Source: Paracoccaceae bacterium
Lineage (GTDB): Bacteria; Pseudomonadota; Alphaproteobacteria; Rhodobacterales; Rhodobacteraceae
Reading direction: 5' to 3'
Length of the DNA: 32,342 nt
Assembly (NCBI GenBank): GCA_947449875.1
Contig: CANFSY010000019.1
Span: 1 to 32,342 of the forward strand
Shown piece after piece: positions 8,548 through 17,243 of this stretch. The notes beneath the pieces were generated by a model. The model saw only the letters and a program-made list of their open reading frames with translations. It was not told the DNA's origin and did not search any database. Position 1 is the first letter of the stretch, and every line of letters begins with the position of its first letter. Position numbers and translations under genes: made by a program.

Positions 8548-9567
8548 TCAGGATGCCGGCAAAAGCACCGCAAAGGTTGACCCTTGGCCCCGCACGCTGT
8601 CGATCACCAGCCTGCCCCTGTGACGTTGGGCGATGTGTTTGACAATCGCCAAGCCCAACCCCGTGCCCCCCTTTTCGCGGCTGCGGTGGCCGTCGATGCG
8701 GTAAAACCGTTCGGCCAATCGTGGCAGATGGAAAGAGTCGATCCCCTCGCCCTGATCTTTGACCGACAGCCGCACCTTGGGGCCGCGTGGCCCGCTTTCA
8801 TGGCCAAGCGTAACCTGCACCTCTTTGCCCGAACCGCCATATTTGATCGCATTCTCGATCAAATTGGTGGCGACTTGGGTGATCTGGTCAGGATCGGCGA
8901 AAATCTCGACCGGCGTGTCCAATCCGGCCAGCACCAAGCGCACATGGGCGACATCGGCCATCGGGCGCAGCGCTTGGGCGGCGGAATGGATCAGGCGGGC
9001 CACATCGTGCCGATCGGTCGGGCGCTGGCGTTCTTGGGCTTCGACTTTCGACAATTGCAACAAATCGCGCACAAGGCGCACCATGCGTTCGGCCTCGGTC
9101 TGCATGATGGCCAAAAAGCGGTCGCGCACGGTGGCATCGTCGCGGGCGGGGCCGCGCAGCGTTTCGATAAACCCCAGAACCGAGGTCAGCGGCGTGCGCA
9201 ATTCGTGGCTGACATTGGCCACAAAATCGCGGCGCATCGCGTCCATTTGCTCGCGGTCAGACAGGTCTTCAAAGGTGCACAGCACAAAGCTGCCCACGGG
9301 GGCCGCGGTGACCCGGTGGATCACCTCATGGCTGGGGCCGGGAATAACATGCCGCGCCTCGGCCTGCTGGCGGGCGCGCAGGGCGGTTGCGATGGCGGCC
9401 AAAACCTCGGGCTGGCGCAAGACAAAGGCATGATGCCGCCCCACCAGTCCTGCCCCCAGCAACGCCAATGCCGCCACGTTGCAGCCGGAAATCCGCTCAT
9501 CCGCGCCCACCATCAACGCGGCCAAGGGCAGACCTGCCAGAACCTCGTTCATCATATTCTGGTCCAT
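8548..9567 (-). CDS. phoR: Phosphate regulon sensor histidine kinase, apparently soluble
   Basis: Histidine kinase expected to phosphorylate PhoB. From the ATG at 9567 (GGAGG five bases ahead) it has 339 aa: a PAS-like domain (about 8-105), HisKA with His121 in FVANVSHELRTPLTS, N-box NLIENAIKYG at 235-244, G1 DQGEGID at 271-277 and G2 GGTGLGLAIV at 300-309. Unlike E. coli PhoR I see no membrane span: the only N-terminal hydrophobic stretch is about 12 residues and fits the first PAS strand. It would have to reach the membrane through PhoU/Pst contacts. It sits 161 bases upstream of pstS in the same direction; identification as PhoR rests mainly on this context. Confidence 0.88.
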   Translation of the reverse strand: MDQNMMNEVLAGLPLAALMVGADERISGCNVAALALLGAGLVGRHHAFVLRQPEVLAAIATALRARQQAEARHVIPGPSHEVIHRVTAAPVGSFVLCTFEDLSDREQMDAMRRDFVANVSHELRTPLTSVLGFIETLRGPARDDATVRDRFLAIMQTEAERMVRLVRDLLQLSKVEAQERQRPTDRHDVARLIHSAAQALRPMADVAHVRLVLAGLDTPVEIFADPDQITQVATNLIENAIKYGGSGKEVQVTLGHESGPRGPKVRLSVKDQGEGIDSFHLPRLAERFYRIDGHRSREKGGTGLGLAIVKHIAQRHRGRLVIDSVRGQGSTFAVLLPAS

Positions 9568-9756
9568 TCCCACCTCCGGCCTCCGCTGACGCGCCCATCT
9601 TTCGGGCCTTGGGCCTTAAGATGCCATCCACATGCAATCGTTTCATGAACCTACCCAAGGCGTCTACAGGCAAGACGGCGACGAGACAGCGCGCTCAGGC
9701 CATGGGTGCCCTGTCGCGTTACGGTCAAGCGGCTTGCCTTTGCCTGTGGTCTTGGC

Positions 9757-10764
9757 CTAAGCCGCCAGATCGGCGGGCTCAGCCCCCAAGGCGCGCATCG
9801 CCTCGGCCCCGATGCGAAACGAGTCCAGTCGGGCGGCGTGCGAATGAATCATGCCGGTCAGGATCACTTCGTCAGGCTCAAACTGCGCCATAAGCTCGGA
9901 CAGCGCCCGCTTTACGGTTTGGGGCGACCCCACCGCCGCACAAGACAGCGCCTGTTCGACCCCTTGCATCACGTGCGGGGGAATATGCGACAAATCGGCT
10001 TGGGGCGGTGGCAACAGCCCGGGTTGCCCCGTGCGCAGGCGGGCAAAAGAGATGACTTGCGATGACCGCAACACGTGCGCCTCGGCATCGGTGGCCGCCG
10101 CGCACAGGCCGATGGCCATCATGAAATACGGCGTCTTGCCCCAGATCGAGGGGCGAAAGGTGCTGCGATAGACCTGCGCTGCCTCGGCCAGATGGGCGGG
10201 GGCAAAGTGGCTGGCAAAGGCATAGGGCAGGCCCAGATAGGCCGCCAGCTGCGCCCCGTACAGGCTGGATCCCAAGATCCACACCGGCACATGTGACCCT
10301 TGGCCCGGACAGGCACGGATGGGCGCTTTAGGGTCTGCCGCATCAAGATATTGCAACAACTCTACCACATCGTTGGGGAAATTGTCGGACGAGTCCATAT
10401 TGCGGCGCAAGGCCCGTGCGGTGGCCATATCAGACCCCGGCGCACGGCCAAGGCCGAGGTCAACGCGCCCGGGAAACAACGCATCGAGCGTGCCGAATTG
10501 TTCGGCAATCACCAAAGGCGCGTGGTTGGGCAGCATGATGCCCCCTGCCCCCACGCGGATCGTCTTGGTATGGGCCGCCACATGGCCCACGACAACGGCC
10601 GTTGCGGCACTGGCGATGCCGGGCATGTTGTGATGCTCGGCCAGCCAATAGCGGTGATAGCCCCAGCTTTCGGTCTTTTGCGCCAGATCGGCCGCGTTGC
10701 GCAGCGCGTCGCTGGGGGTTTGGCCTTCGACCACGGGGGCCAAGTCTAACACGGAATAGCGCAT
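9757..10764 (-). CDS. Luciferase-like flavin-dependent monooxygenase (LLM family)
   Basis: A 335 aa TIM-barrel protein of the bacterial luciferase superfamily (YhbW/MsnO8-like subgroup). Members use FMNH2 and oxygen to oxidise an organic substrate. Visible family signatures are [11 protein letters not shown] at the start, [19 protein letters not shown] near 34-52, [22 protein letters not shown] (about 73-94), [13 protein letters not shown], and [28 protein letters not shown] in the middle. The ATG at 10764 is preferred over one seven codons upstream because it begins the conserved strand and has GGGGGCG ahead. It is 61 bases downstream of the cupin gene on the same strand and may share its mRNA. 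The substrate cannot be told. Confidence 0.87.
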   Translation of the reverse strand: MRYSVLDLAPVVEGQTPSDALRNAADLAQKTESWGYHRYWLAEHHNMPGIASAATAVVVGHVAAHTKTIRVGAGGIMLPNHAPLVIAEQFGTLDALFPGRVDLGLGRAPGSDMATARALRRNMDSSDNFPNDVVELLQYLDAADPKAPIRACPGQGSHVPVWILGSSLYGAQLAAYLGLPYAFASHFAPAHLAEAAQVYRSTFRPSIWGKTPYFMMAIGLCAAATDAEAHVLRSSQVISFARLRTGQPGLLPPPQADLSHIPPHVMQGVEQALSCAAVGSPQTVKRALSELMAQFEPDEVILTGMIHSHAARLDSFRIGAEAMRALGAEPADLAA

Positions 10765-10825
10765 TTTCGCCCCCTTGGTCTGCAAGGCTTACATATGGGC
10801 CGCCTTGGCCCCGATTTCCAGCGCC

Positions 10826-11416
10826 TTATACCGGCAAACACCACAGGGCCAAGAATGGCTGATCGCTGGCCCGCATCGCATGGCGAATCTGCGGCGTGTT
10901 ATAGACCGTCTGGCCGGGCTTGCGGGGCAGCCAATCGGCATCGCCTTGCAAGAAGGCCCCGTCTGACAGCACCAGATACACCTCTTCGGGCGCGTGGTCG
11001 TGGTCGGGGTAGCGGGTGTGCGGCGCCATCAGGCTTAGGCCCACCCAAACATCCTCGCGCGGTTCCAGCCCGTTCGGGCCGATCAGCACAGCATTGGCAT
11101 GGGCCTGCGCAAACCCCGCGCTGGCCGTGGGGCCAACGCTTTTGCGCGTGCTCCACCCCAAGGCGGGGGCGAGGGTTTGCACCGCCTCCCCCAAGCTTTG
11201 CAGCGGGTGCGCTTGCCCGTTCAGGTTGGCCACGGCTTGGGGCAGCAGCGAGAGAACGGGCAAATCCTCGGACAGGACAGCCGCCGCAGGGTGCACGGTT
11301 TTGAGGCGGTCGAACACCTTGGCCAGCACCGCCCGCGCTTGTTCCGACAGATCAGCCGCGCCAAAAGCCCGCTCTGCCGCCACCACCACCCGCTGTAGCC
11401 CTACCCCCCGCGTCAT
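10826..11416 (-). CDS. Cupin protein of the DMSP lyase (DddQ/DddL-like) family
   Basis: A 196 aa protein whose C-terminal half is a cupin barrel. The segment YPDHDHAPEEVYLVLSDG (136-153) gives candidate metal ligands His139, His141 and Glu145 with Tyr147; a second cupin motif supplies His179 in PQIRHAMR. This arrangement, together with DADWLP, HAMRASDQPFLALW and the helical N-terminal half, resembles dimethylsulfoniopropionate lyases that release DMS and acrylate. The match is by pattern memory, and the family includes members without proven activity. The ATG overlaps the preA stop (ATGA), so it is translated with preTA, an unexpected partner. Alternative reading: a cupin acting on another small acid or amide in pyrimidine breakdown. 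Confidence 0.7.
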   Translation of the reverse strand: MTRGVGLQRVVVAAERAFGAADLSEQARAVLAKVFDRLKTVHPAAAVLSEDLPVLSLLPQAVANLNGQAHPLQSLGEAVQTLAPALGWSTRKSVGPTASAGFAQAHANAVLIGPNGLEPREDVWVGLSLMAPHTRYPDHDHAPEEVYLVLSDGAFLQGDADWLPRKPGQTVYNTPQIRHAMRASDQPFLALWCLPV

Positions 11417-12711
11417 TCTGCCGCAGCGACCGAGGGGTTGTTGGGATGCATTGTCCAATTGGCATAATCACCGACCTTGCGCCCCGTGCGCTGATCCACC
11501 CCGCCTTTGGGCACTTCGACCATGGTGATGCAATCTTGCACCGGACAGACGTTAACACACAGGTTACAGGCCACGCAGTCCTCGTCTTTCACCGTAAAGG
11601 TGCGATCCGCACTCATCGCGATGGCTTGGTGGCTGGTGTCTTCGCAGGCGGCAAAGCAGCGGCCGCATTTGATGCAATCGTCTTGGTTGATCACGGCTTT
11701 GGTGACGTAGTTCAGGTTCAAGAACTGCCAATCGGTCACATTCGGGGTTGCGCGCCCGACCAGATCGGACAGGCCCATCCCCTTGTCATCCAGATAGTCC
11801 GACAGGCCAGATATCATCTCGGAGACGATCTTGAACCCATAGGTCATCGCCGCCGTGCAGACCTGCACATTGCCCGCCCCAAGCGCCAAGAACTCTGCCG
11901 CATCGCGCCAGGTGGTCACCCCGCCGATGCCGCTGATGGGAAGATTGCGGGTGGCAGGGTTGCGGGCGATTTCGGCCACCATGTTCAGCGCAATCGGTTT
12001 GACCGCAGGGCCGCAATAGCCGCCGTGGGTGCCCTTGCCGTCAATCATCGGTTCGGGGGCAAAGCTGTCAAGATTGACCGAGGTGATAGAGTTGATCGTG
12101 TTGATCAGCGACACCGCATCCGCCCCGCCAGCGTGCGCCGCCTCAGCCGGTTTGCGGATGTCGTTGATATTGGGCGTCAGTTTGACGATACAGGGCATGC
12201 GCGAGTGCTTTTTCACCCAGCGTGTCACCATTTCGATATATTCGGGCACCTGCCCCACAGCCGACCCCATGCCCCGTTCCGCCATGCCATGCGGGCAGCC
12301 AAAGTTCAGCTCGACCCCGTCGGCTTCGGTATCCTCGATCCGGTGCAGGATGTCTTTCCACGACTCTTCATCACAGGGCACCATCAAGCTGATCACCAAA
12401 GCCCGATCGCGCCACTTGCGCTTGACGGCCTTGATCTCGTCAAGGTTGACCTGCAACGGGCGGTCGGTGATCAGTTCGATGTTGTTTAGGCCCAACAACC
12501 GCCGATCCGCGCCCCAGATCGCGCCGTAGCGCGGGCCTGATACGTTCACCACAGGCGGCCCTTCCGAGCCGAGGGTTTTCCAAACCACCCCGCCCCAGCC
12601 CGCCTCGTAGGCGCGTTCGACGTTATAGGCTTTGTCGGTCGGCGGGGCAGAGGCCAGCCAGAAGGGGTTGGGCGATTTGATGCCGATGAAATTGGACGCC
12701 AGATTTGCCAT
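11413..12711 (-). CDS. preA: NAD-dependent dihydropyrimidine dehydrogenase subunit PreA
   Basis: Reduces uracil/thymine to the 5,6-dihydro form with electrons from PreT, the first step of reductive pyrimidine catabolism. The 432 aa product has an FMN TIM barrel (about 5-315; ELNFGCPHGMAERGMGSAVGQ near 134-154, SGIGGVTTWRDAAEFLALGA near 260-279) and a C-terminal double 4Fe-4S ferredoxin: Cys346/349/352/356 and Cys379/382/385/389. In mammalian DPD the catalytic Cys lies in the segment corresponding to GSAVGQ; here Val152 is there, which I believe is common in bacterial PreA. It starts 25 bases downstream of preT; its stop overlaps the cupin start. Confidence 0.93.
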   Translation of the reverse strand: MANLASNFIGIKSPNPFWLASAPPTDKAYNVERAYEAGWGGVVWKTLGSEGPPVVNVSGPRYGAIWGADRRLLGLNNIELITDRPLQVNLDEIKAVKRKWRDRALVISLMVPCDEESWKDILHRIEDTEADGVELNFGCPHGMAERGMGSAVGQVPEYIEMVTRWVKKHSRMPCIVKLTPNINDIRKPAEAAHAGGADAVSLINTINSITSVNLDSFAPEPMIDGKGTHGGYCGPAVKPIALNMVAEIARNPATRNLPISGIGGVTTWRDAAEFLALGAGNVQVCTAAMTYGFKIVSEMISGLSDYLDDKGMGLSDLVGRATPNVTDWQFLNLNYVTKAVINQDDCIKCGRCFAACEDTSHQAIAMSADRTFTVKDEDCVACNLCVNVCPVQDCITMVEVPKGGVDQRTGRKVGDYANWTMHPNNPSVAAAE

Positions 12712-12736
12712 GATGTGATCCCTGATAACGTGCGCC

Positions 12737-14029
12737 TTAGCGCACCGTTCCCGTCAAGACAGCGTGAATATCTTCCGCCGCATCGCGGCCCTGTGCGACT
12801 GCGGTGACGGTCAGATCTTCGCCCCCCGCCGCACAATCACCGCCCGCCCAGACCTTGCCCGCGTGGGTGACCAGCTTCTTACCGTCCCGCGCCATGGGCG
12901 CATCGGCCAGCGTTTGGCCAATGGCCTTAAAGACTTGATCGGCCTTGAGTGTGAAGGTTTCGCCCGACTCATAGGCAAATTCCACACCCTCAACCTTGGC
13001 AGCCCCTAGAACCCTCACAGGGGCCGCCCCATAAACAATCGTCACACCGCCAGCGGTTGCATGCTCTTGCTCGTAAACCGAGGCGCTCATCTTTTCCTTG
13101 CCGCGCCGATAGACCATCGTCACGGTCTGCGCGCCCAGCAGCTTGGCCTGCACAGCCGCATCTACCGCGGTCATGCCGCCGCCGATCACCACGACATCGC
13201 GGCCAATTTCCAGCGCCGATTTATCCGCCGTTTGCCGCAGCGTGGCGATGAAATCGACCGCGTTGGCAACGCCGGCCAGATCCTCGCCCGCCAGCCCAAG
13301 CGTGTTCACGCCGCCCAAACCGATGCCCAAAAACACCGCATCAAAAGCGGCTTCCAAACCGGCCAGCGTGATATCGCGGCCCAGCTCCTTTCCGGTTTCC
13401 AGCGTGATGCCGCCGATCTTGAGCAACCATTCCACCTCGCGCGCGGCGAAGTCGTCGGTGGATTTATAGGCCGCGATACCGTATTCGTTCAGCCCGCCCG
13501 CCTTGGGGCGGCGGTCATAGACCGTCACGGCATGACCATGCAGCGCCAAGCGGTGCGCGCAGGCCAGACCCGCAGGCCCTGCCCCAACCACCGCCACGCG
13601 CTTGCCCGTATCTGCCGCGCGGGTAAAGGGATGCACGCCCTTGGCCATCAGGCTGTCGGTGGCGTAGCGTTGCAAACGGCCAATCTCGACAGGTTTGCCT
13701 TCGGCCACTTCGCGCACGCAGACCTCTTCGCACAGGGTTTCAGTCGGGCAAACGCGCGCGCACATGCCCCCCATGATGTTTTGCGCAAAGATCGTCTTGG
13801 CCGCCGCATCGGGCGTGCCTGTGGCGATCTGGCGGATGAACAGGGGAATGTCGATGGCGGTGGGGCAAGCCGTCATGCAGGGCGCATCGTGGCAAAAGTA
13901 GCACCGATCCGCAGCCACGCGGGCTTCGTGCGCGGCGTAAGCGGGCTGATATGTCGCAAAGTTCTGCACCACTTGGTCGCTTGACAAGCGCTGCGCCACG
14001 ATACCGGGCGTTTGGGGGGAATTTGGCAT
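12737..14029 (-). CDS. preT: Dihydropyrimidine dehydrogenase subunit PreT (NAD(P)H oxidoreductase)
   Basis: Flavoprotein passing electrons from NAD(P)H to PreA. In 430 aa it has the GltD-like N-terminal Cys clusters (Cys43/46/51/55 and 90/94/100/104, as in CYFCHDAPCMTACPTAID and CARVCPTETLCEEVC). An FAD-binding motif VGAGPAGLACAHRLALHG follows at about 150, a second dinucleotide motif VVIGGGMTAVDAA near 275, and a C-terminal VWAGGDCAAGGEDLTVTAV FAD contact. The ATG at 14029 has a good GGAGG. It is first of the preT-preA-cupin unit and divergent from accB across 221 bases that hold a palindromic candidate operator. Confidence 0.92.
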   Translation of the reverse strand: MPNSPQTPGIVAQRLSSDQVVQNFATYQPAYAAHEARVAADRCYFCHDAPCMTACPTAIDIPLFIRQIATGTPDAAAKTIFAQNIMGGMCARVCPTETLCEEVCVREVAEGKPVEIGRLQRYATDSLMAKGVHPFTRAADTGKRVAVVGAGPAGLACAHRLALHGHAVTVYDRRPKAGGLNEYGIAAYKSTDDFAAREVEWLLKIGGITLETGKELGRDITLAGLEAAFDAVFLGIGLGGVNTLGLAGEDLAGVANAVDFIATLRQTADKSALEIGRDVVVIGGGMTAVDAAVQAKLLGAQTVTMVYRRGKEKMSASVYEQEHATAGGVTIVYGAAPVRVLGAAKVEGVEFAYESGETFTLKADQVFKAIGQTLADAPMARDGKKLVTHAGKVWAGGDCAAGGEDLTVTAVAQGRDAAEDIHAVLTGTVR

Positions 14030-14090
14030 GGGGCCTCCGCCATCTCTCAGAAGGGAACCTTATGGGGGAAGGCTGGCACAGGTCTGGTTT

Positions 14091-14106
14091 TTTATCAAAT
14101 GGTAAA
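14091..14106. promoter_or_regulatory. Palindrome resembling a RutR-type operator upstream of preT
   Basis: TTTATCAAATGGTAAA is a 16-base palindrome of two 7-mers around AA with one internal mismatch. It keeps the layout of the RutR (TetR-family pyrimidine regulator) site TTGACCA-NN-TGGTCAA, matching 12 of 14 defined positions if T/G and A/C outer differences are counted loosely, 11 strictly. It lies 62 bases before the preT start, where a repressor of pyrimidine catabolism would act. No TetR gene is in the window. Confidence 0.4.
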
Positions 14107-14125
14107 TTTCGTCCAAAGTGAAGAA

Positions 14126-14189
14126 TTGACACGCGCCAAGCCCCAAACCGCATCATATGCTTTTCCTTTGGGCATCTGTGCACTATACG
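14126..14189 (+). promoter_or_regulatory. Candidate promoter elements for accBC
   Basis: A perfect -35 hexamer TTGACA is at 14126-14131, but the best -10-like sequences downstream (CATCAT or TCATAT around 14151-14158) are at 19-21 bases. A separate TATACG at 14184-14189 has no good -35. The promoter is probably in this stretch, but the exact element is uncertain. Confidence 0.25.
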
Positions 14190-14250
14190 AGGCTTTCAAA
14201 TGCGCGTTTGGCCCCAAGGCCGCCCATCAACGACGCCAACAGAGGATCGC

Positions 14251-14745
14251 ATGAGCAAACATTCCCCCGATGCGGACGTGGCCTTTATCTCGGCCTTGGC
14301 AGAGCTTCTTAACAAGAACGAGCTGACCGAACTGTCTGTGATGCGCGAATATGGCGAATATGACAGCTTGGATGTGAAGGTGGTCAAACAGGTCACCGTG
14401 GTGCAACAATCTGCCCCCATGATGCAAGCGGCGCCCGTGGTGCAGCACGCCAGCGCGCCGGCAGCCGCCCCAGCGCCCGCCCCTGCGCCCATCGAAGATC
14501 CCGCCCAACACCCCGGCGCTGTCACCTCACCCATGGTGGGAACGGTCTATCTGTCGGCAGAACCCGGTGCGGCCACCTTTGTGACGGTTGGCGCAACCGT
14601 GACCGAAGGCCAGACGGTCTTGATCATCGAAGCGATGAAAACCATGAACCACATCCCCGCCCCGCGCGCAGGCACGGTCAAACGCATTCTGGCCAATGAC
14701 GGCCAAGCCGTCGAATACGGCGCGCCCTTGATGATCATCGAGTGA
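14251..14745 (+). CDS. accB: Acetyl-CoA carboxylase biotin carboxyl carrier protein
   Basis: Carries biotin between the carboxylase (AccC) and the carboxyltransferase in malonyl-CoA synthesis. The 164 aa protein has a helical N-terminus, a long Ala/Pro-rich linker (about 55-90; [13 protein letters not shown]) and the biotinyl domain (about 90-164) with the biotin-attachment Lys130 in [11 protein letters not shown]. The ATG at 14251 has GAGG just upstream; a longer frame from 14200 adds 17 non-conserved residues. It is followed ten bases later by accC in one operon. Confidence 0.95.
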   Translation: MSKHSPDADVAFISALAELLNKNELTELSVMREYGEYDSLDVKVVKQVTVVQQSAPMMQAAPVVQHASAPAAAPAPAPAPIEDPAQHPGAVTSPMVGTVYLSAEPGAATFVTVGATVTEGQTVLIIEAMKTMNHIPAPRAGTVKRILANDGQAVEYGAPLMIIE

Positions 14746-14755
14746 GGGCGGCATT

Positions 14756-16129
14756 TTGACGCAAAGCCCCGCTCTGCCCATTTTCGACAAGATCCTGATC
14801 GCCAATCGCGGCGAGATTGCCCTGCGCGTCATTCGTGCCTGCCGCGAGATGGGCATCAAATCGGTGGCGGTCCATTCCACGGCTGACGCCGATGCGATGC
14901 ATGTGCGCATGGCCGACGAATCGGTGTGTATCGGTCCGGCTTCATCGACCCAAAGCTATCTGAACAAAGCCGCGATCATTTCGGCCTGCGAGATTACGGG
15001 CGCGCAGGCTGTGCATCCGGGCTACGGGTTCTTGTCGGAAAACGCCTCTTTCGCGCAGGCTTTGCAAGACCACGGCATCACCTTTATCGGCCCCAATGCC
15101 GAACATATCCGCATCATGGGCGACAAGATCACCGCCAAGGAAACCGCCAAGGCTTTGGGGATTCCGGTGGTGCCGGGGTCTGATGGCGGGGTGGCAGATT
15201 ATGAAACGGCGATCGGGGTGGCGGCGAAAATCGGCTTTCCGGTGATCATCAAGGCCACCGCAGGCGGCGGCGGGCGCGGCATGAAAGTGGCGCGCAACCC
15301 TGAAGAGCTTGAGATTGCCTTTCGCACCGCACGATCAGAATCCAAAGCCGCCTTTGGCAATGACGAAGTCTATATCGAAAAATACCTGCAAAAGCCCCGC
15401 CATATCGAAATACAGGTCTTTGGCGACGGCAAAGGCGGCGCGGTTCATCTTGGAGAGCGCGATTGCAGCCTGCAACGCCGCCACCAAAAGGTGTTCGAAG
15501 AGGCCCCCGGCCCCGCCATCACCCCCGCCCTGCGGGCCAAGATCGGCAAGGTCTGCGCGGAAGCCATGCAGAAGATCAGCTATATCGGCGCAGGCACGAT
15601 CGAGTTTTTGTATGAAGACGGCGAATTCTTCTTTATCGAGATGAACACCCGTTTGCAGGTGGAACACCCTGTCACCGAGGCGATCTTTGGCGTTGACCTT
15701 GTGCGCGAACAAATCCGCGTCGCCTCTGGCCTGCCCTTGTCGTTCACCCAAGACGAGCTGGAAATCAACGGCCACGCCATCGAAGTGCGGATCAACGCCG
15801 AACGCCTGCCCGACTTTGCGCCGCGCCCCGGCAAGGTCAAAGTCTTTCACGCCCCCGGCGGTTTGGGCGTGCGGATGGATTCGGCGCTCTACGGCGGCTA
15901 TTCGATCCCGCCCTATTACGACAGCCTGATCGGCAAGCTGATCGTGCATGGCCGCGACCGCCCCGAAGCTTTGGCCCGCCTGAAGCGCGCCTTGGGCGAG
16001 TTGATCATCGACGGCGTCGAAACCACGATCCCGCTGTTTGCGGCCCTGCTGGCAGAGCCAGATATCCAGAACGGCGATTACAACATCCACTGGCTGGAAA
16101 AGTGGCTGGAACACCAGTTCGGCGCATAA
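14756..16129 (+). CDS. accC: Acetyl-CoA carboxylase biotin carboxylase subunit
   Basis: ATP-dependent carboxylation of biotin on AccB, start of fatty acid synthesis. In 457 aa it has the N-terminal [24 protein letters not shown], the glycine-rich ATP loop [13 protein letters not shown] near 166-178, and the catalytic segment [14 protein letters not shown] near 296-309, with the usual C-terminal barrel. No ATG precedes the conserved start, so translation probably begins at the TTG at 14756, after GAGGGCGG; this rare start is inferred. A 9-bp stem follows the stop. Confidence 0.95.
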   Translation: MTQSPALPIFDKILIANRGEIALRVIRACREMGIKSVAVHSTADADAMHVRMADESVCIGPASSTQSYLNKAAIISACEITGAQAVHPGYGFLSENASFAQALQDHGITFIGPNAEHIRIMGDKITAKETAKALGIPVVPGSDGGVADYETAIGVAAKIGFPVIIKATAGGGGRGMKVARNPEELEIAFRTARSESKAAFGNDEVYIEKYLQKPRHIEIQVFGDGKGGAVHLGERDCSLQRRHQKVFEEAPGPAITPALRAKIGKVCAEAMQKISYIGAGTIEFLYEDGEFFFIEMNTRLQVEHPVTEAIFGVDLVREQIRVASGLPLSFTQDELEINGHAIEVRINAERLPDFAPRPGKVKVFHAPGGLGVRMDSALYGGYSIPPYYDSLIGKLIVHGRDRPEALARLKRALGELIIDGVETTIPLFAALLAEPDIQNGDYNIHWLEKWLEHQFGA

Positions 16130-16135
16130 GGGTAA

Positions 16136-16156
16136 GGGCGGGTTATCAACCCGCCC
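16136..16156. terminator. Hairpin terminator after accC
   Basis: GGGCGGGTT and AACCCGCCC form a perfect 9-bp stem around a 3-base ATC loop, six bases after the accC stop. The following sequence GTTCCTGTTTG is only moderately T-rich. It may serve both accC and the convergent gene ending at 16210. Confidence 0.7.
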
Positions 16157-16209
16157 GTTCCTGTTTGACTGCGAACGTAACTCAGCCCAGACCTGCCGCT
16201 TATCGGCGC

Positions 16210-17133
16210 TTAGGCCGGAGGGGCCACTTCCCAAGGTTTGACCCAGTCGCCCGCAACGCGCAGATCAATGCCTGCGTCATCCTCGATCACCTTGCACACC
16301 GTCATCTCGCCCGCGCCCATGCCGTAGCGTCGGCCTGCTTCGCGGAACCGCTCATGGGTCGCGTCGGTCAGGGTGTTGGTGGTGCCGACCTTATCCATCA
16401 ACTCTTTGATCAGGCTAAGGTCTTTCAGGCACAAAGCGATCGGGAAAGACGGGTCGTAATGGCCTGCAAAGATCGACGGCACATCATGCGACAGAACGAA
16501 ACTGTCAGCAGCGCCGCCTTTCATCACCTCCCACCACACCGCAGGGTCTAATCCGGCCAGCTTGGCGGTCACCATCGCCTCGCCAATCGCGGCGGCGTGG
16601 ATTTTCCACAGCTGGTTGTTGACCAGTTTGGCGACATAGCCGTTGCCATAGGCCCCCACTTTGCGCAATTGGCCCATCGCCTCGATCACGGGGCGGACCT
16701 GTTCGATCACCGCATCATCCCCGCCCACAAACATCGGCATATCGCCCCGGATCGCCGCATCGACCGACCCTGTGACAGGCGCATCCACCGCTTGGCCTCC
16801 CTTGGCGGCAAATTCTGCCGCCAGATCGCGCATCAGAAAGGGGGAAGAGGTCGTCATATCGACCCAGATTTTTCCCCTACAATCGCCCGACAAAAAGCCC
16901 TGCGGCCCGCGCAGCACCGCCTCAACCTCTTTAGGGCCAAAGACCATCGTCACCACCACATCGCAGCGCGCCAGAACATCGGCGGGGCTGCTGGCTTTCG
17001 CCGCCCCCATGGCCGCCAACCCCTCCATCGCTTCGGGGCGGATGTCGTAGACCACCATGTCAAACCCGTGGCGGCGAATATTGGCTGCGGCATTCTTGCC
17101 CATTGTGCCCAAACCGATGAAACCGATGCGCAT
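16210..17133 (-). CDS. NAD(P)-dependent beta-hydroxyacid dehydrogenase (HIBADH family)
   Basis: A 307 aa member of the 3-hydroxyisobutyrate dehydrogenase/tartronate semialdehyde reductase family. It has the Rossmann motif GFIGLGTMGKNAAANI at 4-19, the substrate-binding segment DAPVTGSVDAAIRGDMPMFVGG near 117-138, and catalytic Lys169 in GNGYVAKLVNNQL. Such enzymes oxidise beta-hydroxy acids or reduce semialdehydes; the substrate is not evident. The ATG at 17133 follows AGAGGA. It is divergent from a LysR gene 110 bases away, its likely regulator, and the pair interrupts the accC-aat order I expect in Rhodobacterales. A second member of the family occurs at 21245-22144; they are only distantly alike. 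Confidence 0.88.
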   Translation of the reverse strand: MRIGFIGLGTMGKNAAANIRRHGFDMVVYDIRPEAMEGLAAMGAAKASSPADVLARCDVVVTMVFGPKEVEAVLRGPQGFLSGDCRGKIWVDMTTSSPFLMRDLAAEFAAKGGQAVDAPVTGSVDAAIRGDMPMFVGGDDAVIEQVRPVIEAMGQLRKVGAYGNGYVAKLVNNQLWKIHAAAIGEAMVTAKLAGLDPAVWWEVMKGGAADSFVLSHDVPSIFAGHYDPSFPIALCLKDLSLIKELMDKVGTTNTLTDATHERFREAGRRYGMGAGEMTVCKVIEDDAGIDLRVAGDWVKPWEVAPPA

Positions 17134-17243
17134 GTTATCCTCTTGGTTGCTGGGTTGTAGACTGCGCCCCTTGGGCCTAGGGTGTCCAACAAAAGTCCGT
17201 TAAGGCGGGCATCAGTCGGGCTTATGACCTGCGGTTGGGGTGC

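Noticed and set aside
9574-9756. A Pho box before phoR (CTGTCGC-GTTA-CGGTCAA around 9711-9728)
   Set aside because: It is on the plus strand, pointing away from phoR, and its second unit is poor; it lies in the spacer after the monooxygenase gene with nothing downstream to control in that direction.
9757-10764. The luciferase-like gene as a DMS monooxygenase (DmoA) partner of the cupin
   Set aside because: DmoA belongs to a longer subgroup of the superfamily; this 335 aa protein looks like the YhbW/MsnO8 type, so a DMSP-to-DMS oxidation unit is not supported.
11446-12489. 347-codon plus-strand frame opposite preA
   Set aside because: Antisense shadow of preA; its His/Arg-rich composition follows from the GC-rich codons of the real gene.
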